From Cytophagales bacterium (GTDB taxonomy: Bacteria > Bacteroidota > Bacteroidia > Cytophagales > Cyclobacteriaceae), in assembly GCA_029262935.1 (NCBI GenBank), contig JAJCYK010000582.1, positions 1 to 6,183 on the forward strand: DNA of 6,183 nucleotides. The letters are read 5' to 3'. Positions 1 through 6,183 of this stretch are shown here, in pieces (within the stretch, counting starts at the first letter, position 1; the number at the start of each line of letters is the position of its first letter). Made by a program: the position numbers and the translations under genes. The notes under the pieces were generated by a model that was given only the letters and a program-made list of their open reading frames with translations, was not told the DNA's origin and made no database searches.

Positions 1-851
1 AAGAAAGCCCAGTATTTCACAATACACAGCAATACCCACCGGTGTCTGCTGAAAGTTATCAAGAAATCATAAGAGAGGCCATTAAGGAAATTGCGGCAGG
101 GTCGTTCCTCAAGGTAGTACCCTCTGTTGTTGAATCGCTAAAATTAAAGGAGGATTTTAACTGTTTGGATACCTTTTTTGAACTTAGCATGAAATACTCG
201 CAAGCTTTTATCTCCCTAGTCAGCATACCACAAGTAGGTGCCTGGATGGGCGCTTCTCCGGAACCCATAATTGAGGTAGATAAGCATAAGATTTTTTCAA
301 CAGCAGCCCTGGCAGGAACCCAGTCGTTCGATCCACAAATACCGCTGCGGGAAGTAGCCTGGAGGCAAAAAGAGATTGAAGAGCAGGCCTTGGTAAGTCG
401 ATATATTATAAACTGTTTCAAGAAAATCCGATTGCGAGAATTTGAGGAAGTTGGACCGCGCACGGTAATTGCTGGCAATCTGCTACATCTTAAAAGCACC
501 TATAGGGTAGATTTACAAGCTACTAACTTTCCACAACTGGGGACAGTAATGCTGGACCTTCTGCATCCGACGTCTGCCGTCTGCGGCATGCCTCAGATAC
601 CAGCTTTTCATTTCTTAGAGACTCATGAGACTTTTGACAGAGCGTTTTTCAGTGGGTTCCTGGGACCAGTAAACGTTTTGGAAGAAACCCATTGTTTTGT
701 GAATCTGCGGTGTATGCAGATGCATGGAGATTCTGCTACATTATATGCTGGCGCCGGAGTGACTGCAGATTCCAATCCGGAACGGGAATGGAAGGAAACT
801 CAGTTAAAATTTGATACCTTACTAGCTGTACTAAAGGCAAAAAGCAACTAA
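1..851 (+). CDS. menF: Isochorismate synthase (chorismate-binding enzyme), 5'-truncated by window edge
   Basis: Converts chorismate to isochorismate in the cytoplasm, the first committed step of classical menaquinone synthesis. The frame is open from base 3, so the GTG at 42 is probably internal. The family has a further N-terminal region of over 100 residues, which must lie outside the window. Numbering from that GTG, the chorismate-binding fold is clear: LKVV with Lys24 (the general-base position of EntC/MenF), GASPE with Glu74 (general acid), ALAGT 89-93, EEQ 113-115 (Mg2+ ligand region), LLHLKS 147-152, HPTSAVCG 175-182, AGAG 236-239, and REWKET 248-253 with acidic Mg2+ ligands. HPTSAVCG differs from the usual HPTPAVCG by one Ser. 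Anthranilate or aminodeoxychorismate synthase share this fold, but menD begins 1 bp downstream, which supports isochorismate synthase. Whether it is closer to MenF or EntC cannot be settled by eye. Confidence 0.93.
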   Translation, partial: ESPVFHNTQQYPPVSAESYQEIIREAIKEIAAGSFLKVVPSVVESLKLKEDFNCLDTFFELSMKYSQAFISLVSIPQVGAWMGASPEPIIEVDKHKIFSTAALAGTQSFDPQIPLREVAWRQKEIEEQALVSRYIINCFKKIRLREFEEVGPRTVIAGNLLHLKSTYRVDLQATNFPQLGTVMLDLLHPTSAVCGMPQIPAFHFLETHETFDRAFFSGFLGPVNVLEETHCFVNLRCMQMHGDSATLYAGAGVTADSNPEREWKETQLKFDTLLAVLKAKSN

Positions 852-852
852 T

Positions 853-2550
853 TTGAAGGTCCCGCAGGTTATAATAAACATTGCTGAAATTTGCGCACAA
901 CACCAGTTGTTGGAAGTGGTATTATCGCCTGGTTCACGAAACGCACCCCTTACCATAAGTTTTAACAGACACCCTCAAATGAATATTAGGGTGATCAGCG
1001 ATGAACGGTCCGCCGCCTATGTCGCTTTGGGCATGGCTCAGCATCTAAAGTCACCAGTAATTTTGATTTGTACGAGCGGGACCTCTGTCTTAAATTATGG
1101 TCCGGCGGTAGCTGAAGCTTATTATCGCAACATCCCATTATTGATGATTACCGCGGACAGACCCCCTGAATGGGTTGACCAAAAGGACGGGCAAACGGTT
1201 CGTCAGCAAGATGTTTTTCAAAATCATGTAAAGGCCTCTTTCAATTTACCAATGGTAGATCAACACCCAGATTCAAGCTGGTACCTTGAAAGAGTAGTCA
1301 ATGAGGCTATTCATACTTGCAAGCGGGATAACATGGGACCTGTACACATAAATGTACCTTTAAGAGAGCCTCTTTACCCCGCAAAAAATGAAGTATGGGA
1401 GTATAAGTTGCAACATCCCATTATTGTAAAAGATGCTACTACCAAGGACCTATTCTCCTCCAAATGGGAAACTTTGATAAATCAATTGCAGGCCAGTAAA
1501 CGACCCTTGATACTTGGAGGTCAACAGTCTTTAGACCCCTGTTTGGATCAATTCGTGCAAGCTTTTTCAGAAAAGTTCCAAATCCCGGTACTGGGTGACA
1601 GCATTTCTAATTTGCACCACATCCCTAAAAACATTAATCTGTTGGAAGTGATATTGGGTCAGGAGGAATCGAAGCTAGCGGATTTACAACCGGACTTACT
1701 CATTACATTTGGGGGCGCGGTAATCAGTAAGAACCTTAAATTGTTTTTAAGGGAATGCTCCACTATGAATCATTGGCATTTACAAGAAGCGGGATACCCT
1801 GCAGATACCTTCAAAAGCCTTACGGAAGTTTTGGCAATAGAGGCTCAGAACTTTTTCAAAACATTTATTAATAAGATCGACTCAATAAATTATCAAGCGT
1901 GGTACGATCGTTGGCAAACCGAGCAAGAACAGGCGGCAGCTTTCCTGGCGACTTTTTGTCAGGATCAACCCTATTCGGAAATGAAATCCGTAACCACCCT
2001 ACTTGATATGTTACCTAGGTGTAAATTGCATGTTTCAAACAGCATGCCAGTGCGCTGGGTCGACTTATTGGGTGTAAGACCTGAAATAATTGAAGTTGCT
2101 GCCAACCGGGGTACCAGTGGAATTGATGGATGTACAAGTACCGCAGTGGGTCAAGCTATGGTTGACCCTTCCATGCAGGTTTTGCTTTCTGGTGATATGG
2201 CGTTCTTTTACGACCGAAACGCTTTTTGGCATAATTATCCACTCCCGAATTTAAAAGTCATAGTACTAAATAATCAAGGTGGTGGTATCTTTCGCCTGAT
2301 TGATGGACCCTCGCGTCAGCCGGAATGTGCTGACCTTTTTGTAACGGAGCAACATCTTACCGCACAAAGTCTGGCAGGAGAATATGGATTTAAATATTTG
2401 CATTGTACTCAAGAAGAAGAACTGATCCCCCGGTTATCTGAACTGTTTGAACCACATGAATGTGTAAGCATTTTAGAAATAGCCCTTCCTGACAATATGG
2501 AGAGCATTTATAAAGATTTAAAAAATAGAATACGACAAGACTATGAGTGA
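853..2550 (+). CDS. menD: 2-succinyl-5-enolpyruvyl-6-hydroxy-3-cyclohexene-1-carboxylate synthase (MenD)
   Basis: Thiamine-diphosphate enzyme that joins isochorismate and 2-oxoglutarate with loss of CO2 to give SEPHCHC, the second menaquinone step. At 565 residues it is full length. Visible motifs: SPGSRNAPL 25-33, Glu51 in DERSAAY (the ThDP-activating Glu), TSGTS 74-78, ADRPPE 101-106, GQTVRQ 113-118, NSMPVRW 396-402, NRGTSGIDG 418-426, and the ThDP/Mg2+ site from GD 447-448 to NNQGGGIF 473-480. Ser28, Arg29, Arg103, Gln114, Ser397, Arg401, Arg419 and Ile424 match the E. coli substrate and cofactor residues as I recall them. The start is an unusual TTG, but it is forced: the frame has a TAA at 832-834, no ATG/GTG/TTG lies between that stop and 853, and the next candidates are the TTG codons at residues 19-20, almost on the SPGSR motif. 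There is no Shine-Dalgarno. The 1-bp gap after menF suggests translational coupling. Confidence 0.97.
   Translation: MKVPQVIINIAEICAQHQLLEVVLSPGSRNAPLTISFNRHPQMNIRVISDERSAAYVALGMAQHLKSPVILICTSGTSVLNYGPAVAEAYYRNIPLLMITADRPPEWVDQKDGQTVRQQDVFQNHVKASFNLPMVDQHPDSSWYLERVVNEAIHTCKRDNMGPVHINVPLREPLYPAKNEVWEYKLQHPIIVKDATTKDLFSSKWETLINQLQASKRPLILGGQQSLDPCLDQFVQAFSEKFQIPVLGDSISNLHHIPKNINLLEVILGQEESKLADLQPDLLITFGGAVISKNLKLFLRECSTMNHWHLQEAGYPADTFKSLTEVLAIEAQNFFKTFINKIDSINYQAWYDRWQTEQEQAAAFLATFCQDQPYSEMKSVTTLLDMLPRCKLHVSNSMPVRWVDLLGVRPEIIEVAANRGTSGIDGCTSTAVGQAMVDPSMQVLLSGDMAFFYDRNAFWHNYPLPNLKVIVLNNQGGGIFRLIDGPSRQPECADLFVTEQHLTAQSLAGEYGFKYLHCTQEEELIPRLSELFEPHECVSILEIALPDNMESIYKDLKNRIRQDYE
2543..2550 (+). 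other. menD/menB translational overlap
   Basis: The eight bases ATGAGTGA hold the menB start codon (2543-2545) and, in another frame, the menD stop TGA (2548-2550). The AT-rich lead-in (aaaaatagaatacgacaag) has no Shine-Dalgarno. Re-initiation by ribosomes finishing menD is therefore a likely way of starting menB; this is inference from the layout. Confidence 0.85.
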
Positions 2551-3364
2551 GATCAATTGGGCTAGTATAAAAGCCTATAAAGACATAAAGTTTGAATTTT
2601 ATCAAGGTATAGCCAAGATTACTATCAACCGGCCAGAGGTGTACAATGCCTTTAGACCAGAAACCAATATTGAAATGATCGAAGCGATGGATATTTGCCG
2701 TGAGCGCACAGATGTGCGGGTAATTGTCCTTACTGGAACTGGTGACAAAGCTTTTTGTTCTGGTGGAGATCAAAACGTAAAAGGGAAAGGCGGCTATATC
2801 GGAGAGGATGGGGTGCCAAGGCTAAATGTTTTAGATTTACACAAGCGTATAAGGTCCATGCCCAAACCCGTTATAGCCATGGTAAACGGATATGCCATTG
2901 GTGGAGGGCATGTACTTCATGTAGTTTGTGATCTCACCATAGCATCTGAAAACGCTATTTTTGGACAAACCGGACCCAAGGTAGGTAGCTTTGATGCCGG
3001 GTTTGGTTCTAGTTATCTGGCGCGTCACGTAGGTCAGAAAAAAGCCCGGGAAATTTGGTTCCTATGCAATCAATACTCCGCGCAAGAAGCTGAAACCATG
3101 GGGATGGTGAATAAGGTTGTCCCGTTATCAGAGCTAGAAGCCACTACCATTTCTTGGTGCCAAACTATAATGAAACGCAGTCCTCTGGCAGTGCGTATGA
3201 TCAAAAGGGGCCTTAATGCAGAGCTTGACGGCCAAGCCGGTCTAATGGAATTTGCCGGTGACGCTACATTGATGTATTACTTGATGGATGAAGCGCAAGA
3301 AGGAAAGGCTGCTTTTTTGGAAAAAAGAGATCCTGATTTCGATAAGTTTCCAAAATTCCCATAG
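2543..3364 (+). CDS. menB: 1,4-dihydroxy-2-naphthoyl-CoA synthase (MenB)
   Basis: Crotonase-fold enzyme that closes the ring of o-succinylbenzoyl-CoA to give 1,4-dihydroxy-2-naphthoyl-CoA in the cytoplasm. At 273 residues it is full length and close to E. coli MenB (285), from which it is offset by 12 positions through the catalytic half. Motifs: FCSGGDQ 71-77 and the oxyanion-hole region NGYAIGGGH 115-123, then [10 protein letters not shown] 142-151, REIWFLC 169-175, DGQAGL 229-234, Tyr246 and KRDPDF 261-266. Gln142, Gly144, Ser149, Asp151 and Tyr246 correspond to E. coli Gln154, Gly156, Ser161, Asp163 and Tyr258. The Gly at 144, rather than Asp, marks the bicarbonate-dependent class of MenB. 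The ATG lies inside the end of menD (8-bp overlap). MenB is easily told from other enoyl-CoA hydratases by the GPKVGSFD block. Confidence 0.97.
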   Translation: MSEINWASIKAYKDIKFEFYQGIAKITINRPEVYNAFRPETNIEMIEAMDICRERTDVRVIVLTGTGDKAFCSGGDQNVKGKGGYIGEDGVPRLNVLDLHKRIRSMPKPVIAMVNGYAIGGGHVLHVVCDLTIASENAIFGQTGPKVGSFDAGFGSSYLARHVGQKKAREIWFLCNQYSAQEAETMGMVNKVVPLSELEATTISWCQTIMKRSPLAVRMIKRGLNAELDGQAGLMEFAGDATLMYYLMDEAQEGKAAFLEKRDPDFDKFPKFP

Positions 3365-3370
3365 CAACTT

Positions 3371-4438
3371 GTGTCGGCAATTCTACAATTTGATAATCAA
3401 ACCGTTTCTTTTGATTCAGGCTTGTCTTCCATTGCTAATCTTAATGATTATCAACAGCGGGCTGTAACGTTTTGTCAGGATTATCTGGCCGGAAAAACCG
3501 AATTTCTAATCAGTACTTCCGGGAGCACAGGCATTCCCAAAACCATTGCCATACGTAGAAGTCAAATGCAAACTTCCGCCTCCAGTACGATCAAAGCCTT
3601 GGATCTTAAAGAAGGAATTCGAGGGCTGGTGTGCATTAATACCGATTATGTAGGTGGTAAAATGATGTTGGTAAGAGGAATGGAACTAGGCATGCATATG
3701 ATCATGCAAGCACCAAGTGGTGATGTATCCTGCGTTAAAAATATTGATTTCACCGCACTGGTGCCCCTGCAAGTGAAACGTCTGTTAGCATCGGAACCCG
3801 GTCGTACCTTCTTAAAAGATTGTACCACAGTTATTATTGGAGGAGCGCCAATAGATACGGAATTGGCAGAGCAATTGAACACCTATGACAACGCCATATT
3901 CCAAACCTTTGGTATGACTGAAACAGTATCTCATATTGCCCTTAAAAGATTAAGTAATCCATCCGCTAAAGCCTATGAATTACTTCCGGATGTACATATA
4001 AGCCAGGACGATAGAGGTTGTCTCATTTTGGAAGGGCCTATGGCAGGCTTAGAAAAAGTGCAAACAAACGACCTTGTGGAGATCATTGATGACCAACACT
4101 TTAAATGGTTGGGTCGATGGGATCGGGTAATCAATTCGGGTGGCTACAAGTTAAATCCCGAAGCAATTGAAGCGGAAACCACCAAGGCTTTAAATGGATT
4201 AGGTTTAACCTGCGAATGCAGATTATGTGGTCAAGATCATAAAGAACTGGGTCAAATGGGCGTTTTAGTCTTGGAGTTATCAACCATTACTCCTGAGATC
4301 AGACAAGCCCTTCTGGATCACCTAAGGACTACCTTGCATCCCTATGAGGTTCCAAAGTCAATAATTGGTGTACACGTTTTCCCCCGCACGGAAAATGGCA
4401 AAGTAGATCAAAATAAACTCCTCAAACTTTTGAAATAA
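3371..4438 (+). CDS. menE: o-Succinylbenzoate-CoA ligase, short form (MenE; AMP-forming acyl-CoA synthetase)
   Basis: ANL-superfamily adenylating enzyme that activates o-succinylbenzoate to its CoA thioester, the substrate of MenB encoded just upstream. Motifs in order: P-loop STSGSTGIPK 48-57, GGAP 157-160, QTFGMTET 178-185 (A5-type motif), TNDLVE 232-237 with the ribose-binding Asp234, GRWDRVINSGGYKLNP 248-263 (hinge and A8 region), and ENGKVD 341-346 with catalytic Lys344. At 355 residues it lacks roughly the first 90 residues of E. coli MenE, which is usual for Bacteroidota homologues and not a truncation. GTG at 3371 is chosen because the menB stop TAG (3362-3364) lies in the same frame and no other start codon falls between. 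The next possible start, TTG at codon 18, is less likely. Oddities are a CECRLC cluster (281-286) and the in-frame junction with menB. Another acyl-CoA ligase is possible on fold alone; the context makes MenE very likely. Confidence 0.93.
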   Translation: MSAILQFDNQTVSFDSGLSSIANLNDYQQRAVTFCQDYLAGKTEFLISTSGSTGIPKTIAIRRSQMQTSASSTIKALDLKEGIRGLVCINTDYVGGKMMLVRGMELGMHMIMQAPSGDVSCVKNIDFTALVPLQVKRLLASEPGRTFLKDCTTVIIGGAPIDTELAEQLNTYDNAIFQTFGMTETVSHIALKRLSNPSAKAYELLPDVHISQDDRGCLILEGPMAGLEKVQTNDLVEIIDDQHFKWLGRWDRVINSGGYKLNPEAIEAETTKALNGLGLTCECRLCGQDHKELGQMGVLVLELSTITPEIRQALLDHLRTTLHPYEVPKSIIGVHVFPRTENGKVDQNKLLKLLK

Positions 4439-4459
4439 ATCCGTTAGTTCCTAAATCCA

Positions 4460-4492
4460 TTTCAGGCATTGGCGCGAAAATTGCTATATTTG
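4460..4492 (+). promoter_or_regulatory. Candidate Bacteroidota promoter for the OmpA-like lipoprotein gene
   Basis: TATATTTG at 4485-4492 is an exact match to the Bacteroidota -7 consensus TAnnTTTG. TTTC at 4460-4463, 21 bp upstream, is a one-mismatch version of the -33 TTTG element. Transcription would begin around 4498-4500, giving a leader of about 20 nt to the ATG at 4520 but only a few nt to the upstream TTG at 4505. That favours the ATG start. It also suggests the lipoprotein gene can be expressed separately from the men genes. Confidence 0.5.
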
Positions 4493-4519
4493 GTATAAAG
4501 GCTGTTGTTAAAAGAAGCT

Positions 4520-5140
4520 ATGATTAATAGGTATATTTTTGGTTGGATATTACTGATATTGATCTCTGGATGCAGTGGTTTTGAACCGTACAGCACCGTA
4601 TCAGAATTAAATAAGCCCCCCACGCGTACCATAGATACTCATTTACAATCTGAAGAAGTTGGAGATTCTGCGGGTAATAATGTTCACAATTATATGGAAC
4701 GGCTCGCGGTAAAAATAAAATCAGATGAGTACCTGATGCTGAAATCTTCTGTTGAAGGCCTCAGGGTTACTATTGACTCCGATGTATTGTTTGACAATAC
4801 GTCGCACACCCTAAAAGACCATCCAGCTTCTACGGAGATGTTCAAAACAATAATGCCATCTAAATATTGCAACTATTTAATTGAAGTTCACACGGATGGA
4901 GAAGGCACCCGCTATTTTAACCAAGGGTTAAGTGAAAGGCGTCTTGAAAGCCTGAAGGCGTCACTAGTAGCCATTGGTTTTCCGTTGGAACGAACCCAAT
5001 TGCGTGCCTATGGCAAAGATCAATCTATCGCCGATAACTCGTTCGAGTGGGGTAAAAAGTTAAATCGCCGCATTGAGATTGCCATATTTGCCAATGATCA
5101 GCTTAAAGAAAAAGCAAAAAAAGGTCAGGTATTTGACTAA
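4520..5140 (+). CDS. OmpA-family peptidoglycan-binding outer-membrane lipoprotein
   Basis: Small lipoprotein (206 residues from the ATG at 4520) likely to tether the outer membrane to peptidoglycan. A signal peptide with a hydrophobic core (YIFGWILLILI) ends in the lipobox ISGC, with the lipidated Cys at 18. A polar linker of about 60 residues follows, then a C-terminal OmpA-like domain from about residue 80. The domain holds HTDGEGTRYFNQGLSERR 124-141 and KLNRRIEIAIF 180-190. Asp126 and Arg141 are spaced exactly as E. coli OmpA Asp271 and Arg286, which bind diaminopimelate. There is no beta-barrel, so it resembles Pal or the lipoprotein type, but no tol genes are nearby and I give no gene name. 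An in-frame TTG at 4505 would add five residues; the ATG gives a more normal signal peptide and leader. The 3' end overlaps the convergent repressor gene by 4 bp. Confidence 0.85.
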   Translation: MINRYIFGWILLILISGCSGFEPYSTVSELNKPPTRTIDTHLQSEEVGDSAGNNVHNYMERLAVKIKSDEYLMLKSSVEGLRVTIDSDVLFDNTSHTLKDHPASTEMFKTIMPSKYCNYLIEVHTDGEGTRYFNQGLSERRLESLKASLVAIGFPLERTQLRAYGKDQSIADNSFEWGKKLNRRIEIAIFANDQLKEKAKKGQVFD

Positions 5141-5931
5141 TCTCTAAGTTTGGTTACTTCTTGTTGAAGTTCCATAACCATACTAGTCAGTTTTTCCAAA
5201 GACCATTGCGAGTTACTGTTCGTGGGGTCTGGAAAACTTACACTTATAAAAGCCTTCGCCACCCATACCTCTAATACATCATCTATTGATATTTCGTAAG
5301 GTGCATAACTGCGGTTATCAGAAACCAGAAAAAGTTTCTGACTCTCTTCCACGTAATTAAATACCCGTTTGTAAACAACCCCCTCTTTATCTGTGAGTAA
5401 AATGTAAGTATCCCCGCTTTTAATATCCCGCCAGTCTTCTACATATCGCCCCACTACTATAGTCCCTGAAGGCATGGGCAACATGGAATCCCCAACAATT
5501 TCAAATGCGCGATATGTGCCTCCTTTTGGCAAATTAGGCAACTTAAACTGGGGCAATTCCTGTAAATACTCGCCGTCCGCATATCCATTCAAATACCCGG
5601 CCGCAGCTTTTTGTGGCACCAGCGGTACCAAACTCTCACCATCCTCATCAACAGCGACAGACAGCACCCGTAAATTGTTACCGGTGGCTCGAGTCAATAG
5701 GGTTTGGGATTTACCGCCATCAGGGCCAGACATATCCACTTGTACCAGACTGTCAATAGAAGTTTGAAACACTTCCGCTAGTTTTACCAGGTTGTTCAGT
5801 CGAGGCTCTGCTCTACCTTCTTCATAAGCACCAATCAACGACCGCTTTATTTCTATACGCTCCGCCAATGTACCTTGAGTTAAACCCATTTGTTTGCGCA
5901 GTGTTTTAATATTGTTGGCAATAATACTCAT
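5137..5931 (-). CDS. LexA/CI-like repressor: XRE helix-turn-helix plus S24 self-cleaving domain
   Basis: Predicted cytoplasmic DNA-binding repressor of 264 residues. Residues 5-63 form a Cro/CI (XRE) domain with the helix-turn-helix around LTQGTLAERIEIKRSLIGAYE (17-37). A linker of about 40 residues follows, then an S24 peptidase-like domain: Ala111-Gly112 in KAAAGY matches the LexA-type cleavage site, GDSMLP 147-152 gives nucleophile Ser149, and VVYKRV 185-190 gives Lys188. Spacings Gly-Ser 37 and Ser-Lys 39 are close to LexA (34 and 37). Self-cleavage on a stress signal is therefore plausible. It is not classical LexA, whose DNA-binding domain is a winged helix. The C-terminal tail (245-262) carries Leu/Val at perfect 3-4 heptad spacing. 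ATG at 5931 suits the domain start. No phage genes are seen, so a chromosomal stress or metabolic regulator and a prophage-derived repressor both remain open. Its targets are unknown. Confidence 0.88.
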   Translation of the reverse strand: MSIIANNIKTLRKQMGLTQGTLAERIEIKRSLIGAYEEGRAEPRLNNLVKLAEVFQTSIDSLVQVDMSGPDGGKSQTLLTRATGNNLRVLSVAVDEDGESLVPLVPQKAAAGYLNGYADGEYLQELPQFKLPNLPKGGTYRAFEIVGDSMLPMPSGTIVVGRYVEDWRDIKSGDTYILLTDKEGVVYKRVFNYVEESQKLFLVSDNRSYAPYEISIDDVLEVWVAKAFISVSFPDPTNSNSQWSLEKLTSMVMELQQEVTKLRD

Positions 5932-5975
5932 GTCTTAAAAAATTGATGTGTTTAGTGATCTGACAAAGAAAACAA

Positions 5976-6183
5976 TTACGATTTAAAAACCATCATATCC
6001 GAGCTTGGAGGTGGTTCTTTTCTTACCGCATATAAGTGAGTGTGATAATACTCATCGGCCTCCTCCATAAGATGCAACCGCTGTTTTATGGTATTGACTA
6101 CTTGCTTTAGGGTGTCTTTAGCATCTACTAATACATACCCATACATGTCTTGAGTGCGAGTCTCTTGCGAAGCATAAAATTTA
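5976..6183 (-). CDS. Unrecognised protein, C-terminal fragment (5' end beyond right edge)
   Basis: Reading leftward from 6182 there is an open frame of 68 codons ending at TAA 5978-5976, with no stop up to the window edge. The translation is hydrophilic and looks like real protein. It holds YGYVLVDAKDTLKQVV, then a helix-like charged stretch (IKQRLHLMEEADEYYHTHLY), then a proline-rich end (KEPPPSS) and the terminus DMMVFKS. No membrane segment, signal or known motif is visible, and I do not recognise the family. The gene lies 44 bp upstream of the S24 repressor on the same strand, so the two may be co-transcribed. A short gene starting at the internal ATG (6146-6144, 56 residues) cannot be excluded, but the open frame to the edge favours a longer gene. 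Confidence 0.6.
   Translation of the reverse strand, partial: KFYASQETRTQDMYGYVLVDAKDTLKQVVNTIKQRLHLMEEADEYYHTHLYAVRKEPPPSSDMMVFKS

Noticed and set aside
42..44. GTG at 42 as the true start of the isochorismate synthase
   Set aside because: The frame stays open to the left edge, and the family has a longer N-terminal part, so the gene is cut by the window and not started here.
59..499. Minus-strand open frame of 146 codons opposite menF, and similar frames opposite menD, menB, menE, the lipoprotein and the repressor
   Set aside because: They lie wholly or mostly opposite well-supported genes, show no recognisable domain, and have odd composition typical of antisense shadows.
4505..4507. TTG as the start of the OmpA-like lipoprotein
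   Set aside because: It would leave almost no leader after the TATATTTG promoter, and the ATG at 4520 gives a better signal peptide.
5152..5195. Imperfect hairpin (GGTT-ACTTC / GAAGT-AACC with a 5-nt bulge) followed by TTTTT, as a terminator for the lipoprotein gene
   Set aside because: The T-run begins 11 nt after the stem, the stem is bulged and AT-rich, and it lies inside the repressor coding sequence, so it is not convincing.
5932..5975. Promoter or operator upstream of the S24 repressor
   Set aside because: TTTG is present on the minus strand (5967-5964), but the best -7 candidate at 17 bp spacing (TCAATTTT) has two mismatches and would leave almost no leader. The inverted matches seen (ATTG/CAAT, TTGTTT/AAACAC) are too short to call an operator.
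1..6183. CRISPR arrays, tRNA/rRNA genes, insertion sequences, prophage or defence genes
   Set aside because: I looked for direct repeats, terminal inverted repeats, transposase or nuclease motifs and tRNA-like folds, and found none.

Overview
The window looks like chromosomal DNA of a member of the Bacteroidota. Four things point there. A TAnnTTTG-type -7 element (TATATTTG) sits in the only real intergenic gap. Start codons lack Shine-Dalgarno sequences. The MenE is short (355 residues, against about 450 in Escherichia coli). The menaquinone genes run in the order menF-menD-menB-menE. Base composition is moderately AT-rich and fairly even by eye. I cannot name a genus.

Positions 1-4438 (+ strand) hold a tightly packed menaquinone (vitamin K2) gene cluster. 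It contains the C-terminal part of isochorismate synthase (cut by the left edge), a complete SEPHCHC synthase (menD), naphthoyl-CoA synthase (menB) and a complete o-succinylbenzoate-CoA ligase (menE). Junctions are 1 bp, an 8-bp overlap, and 6 bp, so the four genes are very probably one transcription unit. Together they convert chorismate to isochorismate (MenF), then to SEPHCHC (MenD), and later OSB to OSB-CoA (MenE) and OSB-CoA to DHNA-CoA (MenB). The genes for the steps between (menH, menC), for thioester hydrolysis, and for prenylation (menA) are not in the window.

Positions 4439-5140 (+ strand) hold a short intergenic region with a plausible promoter, then a small outer-membrane lipoprotein with a C-terminal OmpA-like peptidoglycan-binding domain.

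Positions 5137-6183 (- strand) hold a LexA/CI-type repressor (XRE helix-turn-helix plus S24 self-cleavage domain). Its stop codon overlaps that of the lipoprotein gene tail to tail. Upstream of it, at the right edge, is the 3' end of an unrecognised gene on the same strand.

Most of the window is ordinary housekeeping sequence, and I see no new multi-gene system. The points most worth a second look are the repressor with its intact cleavage site and C-terminal leucine heptad, the menB/menE junction in a single reading frame, the lack of menC/menA in the cluster, and the unidentified right-edge gene.
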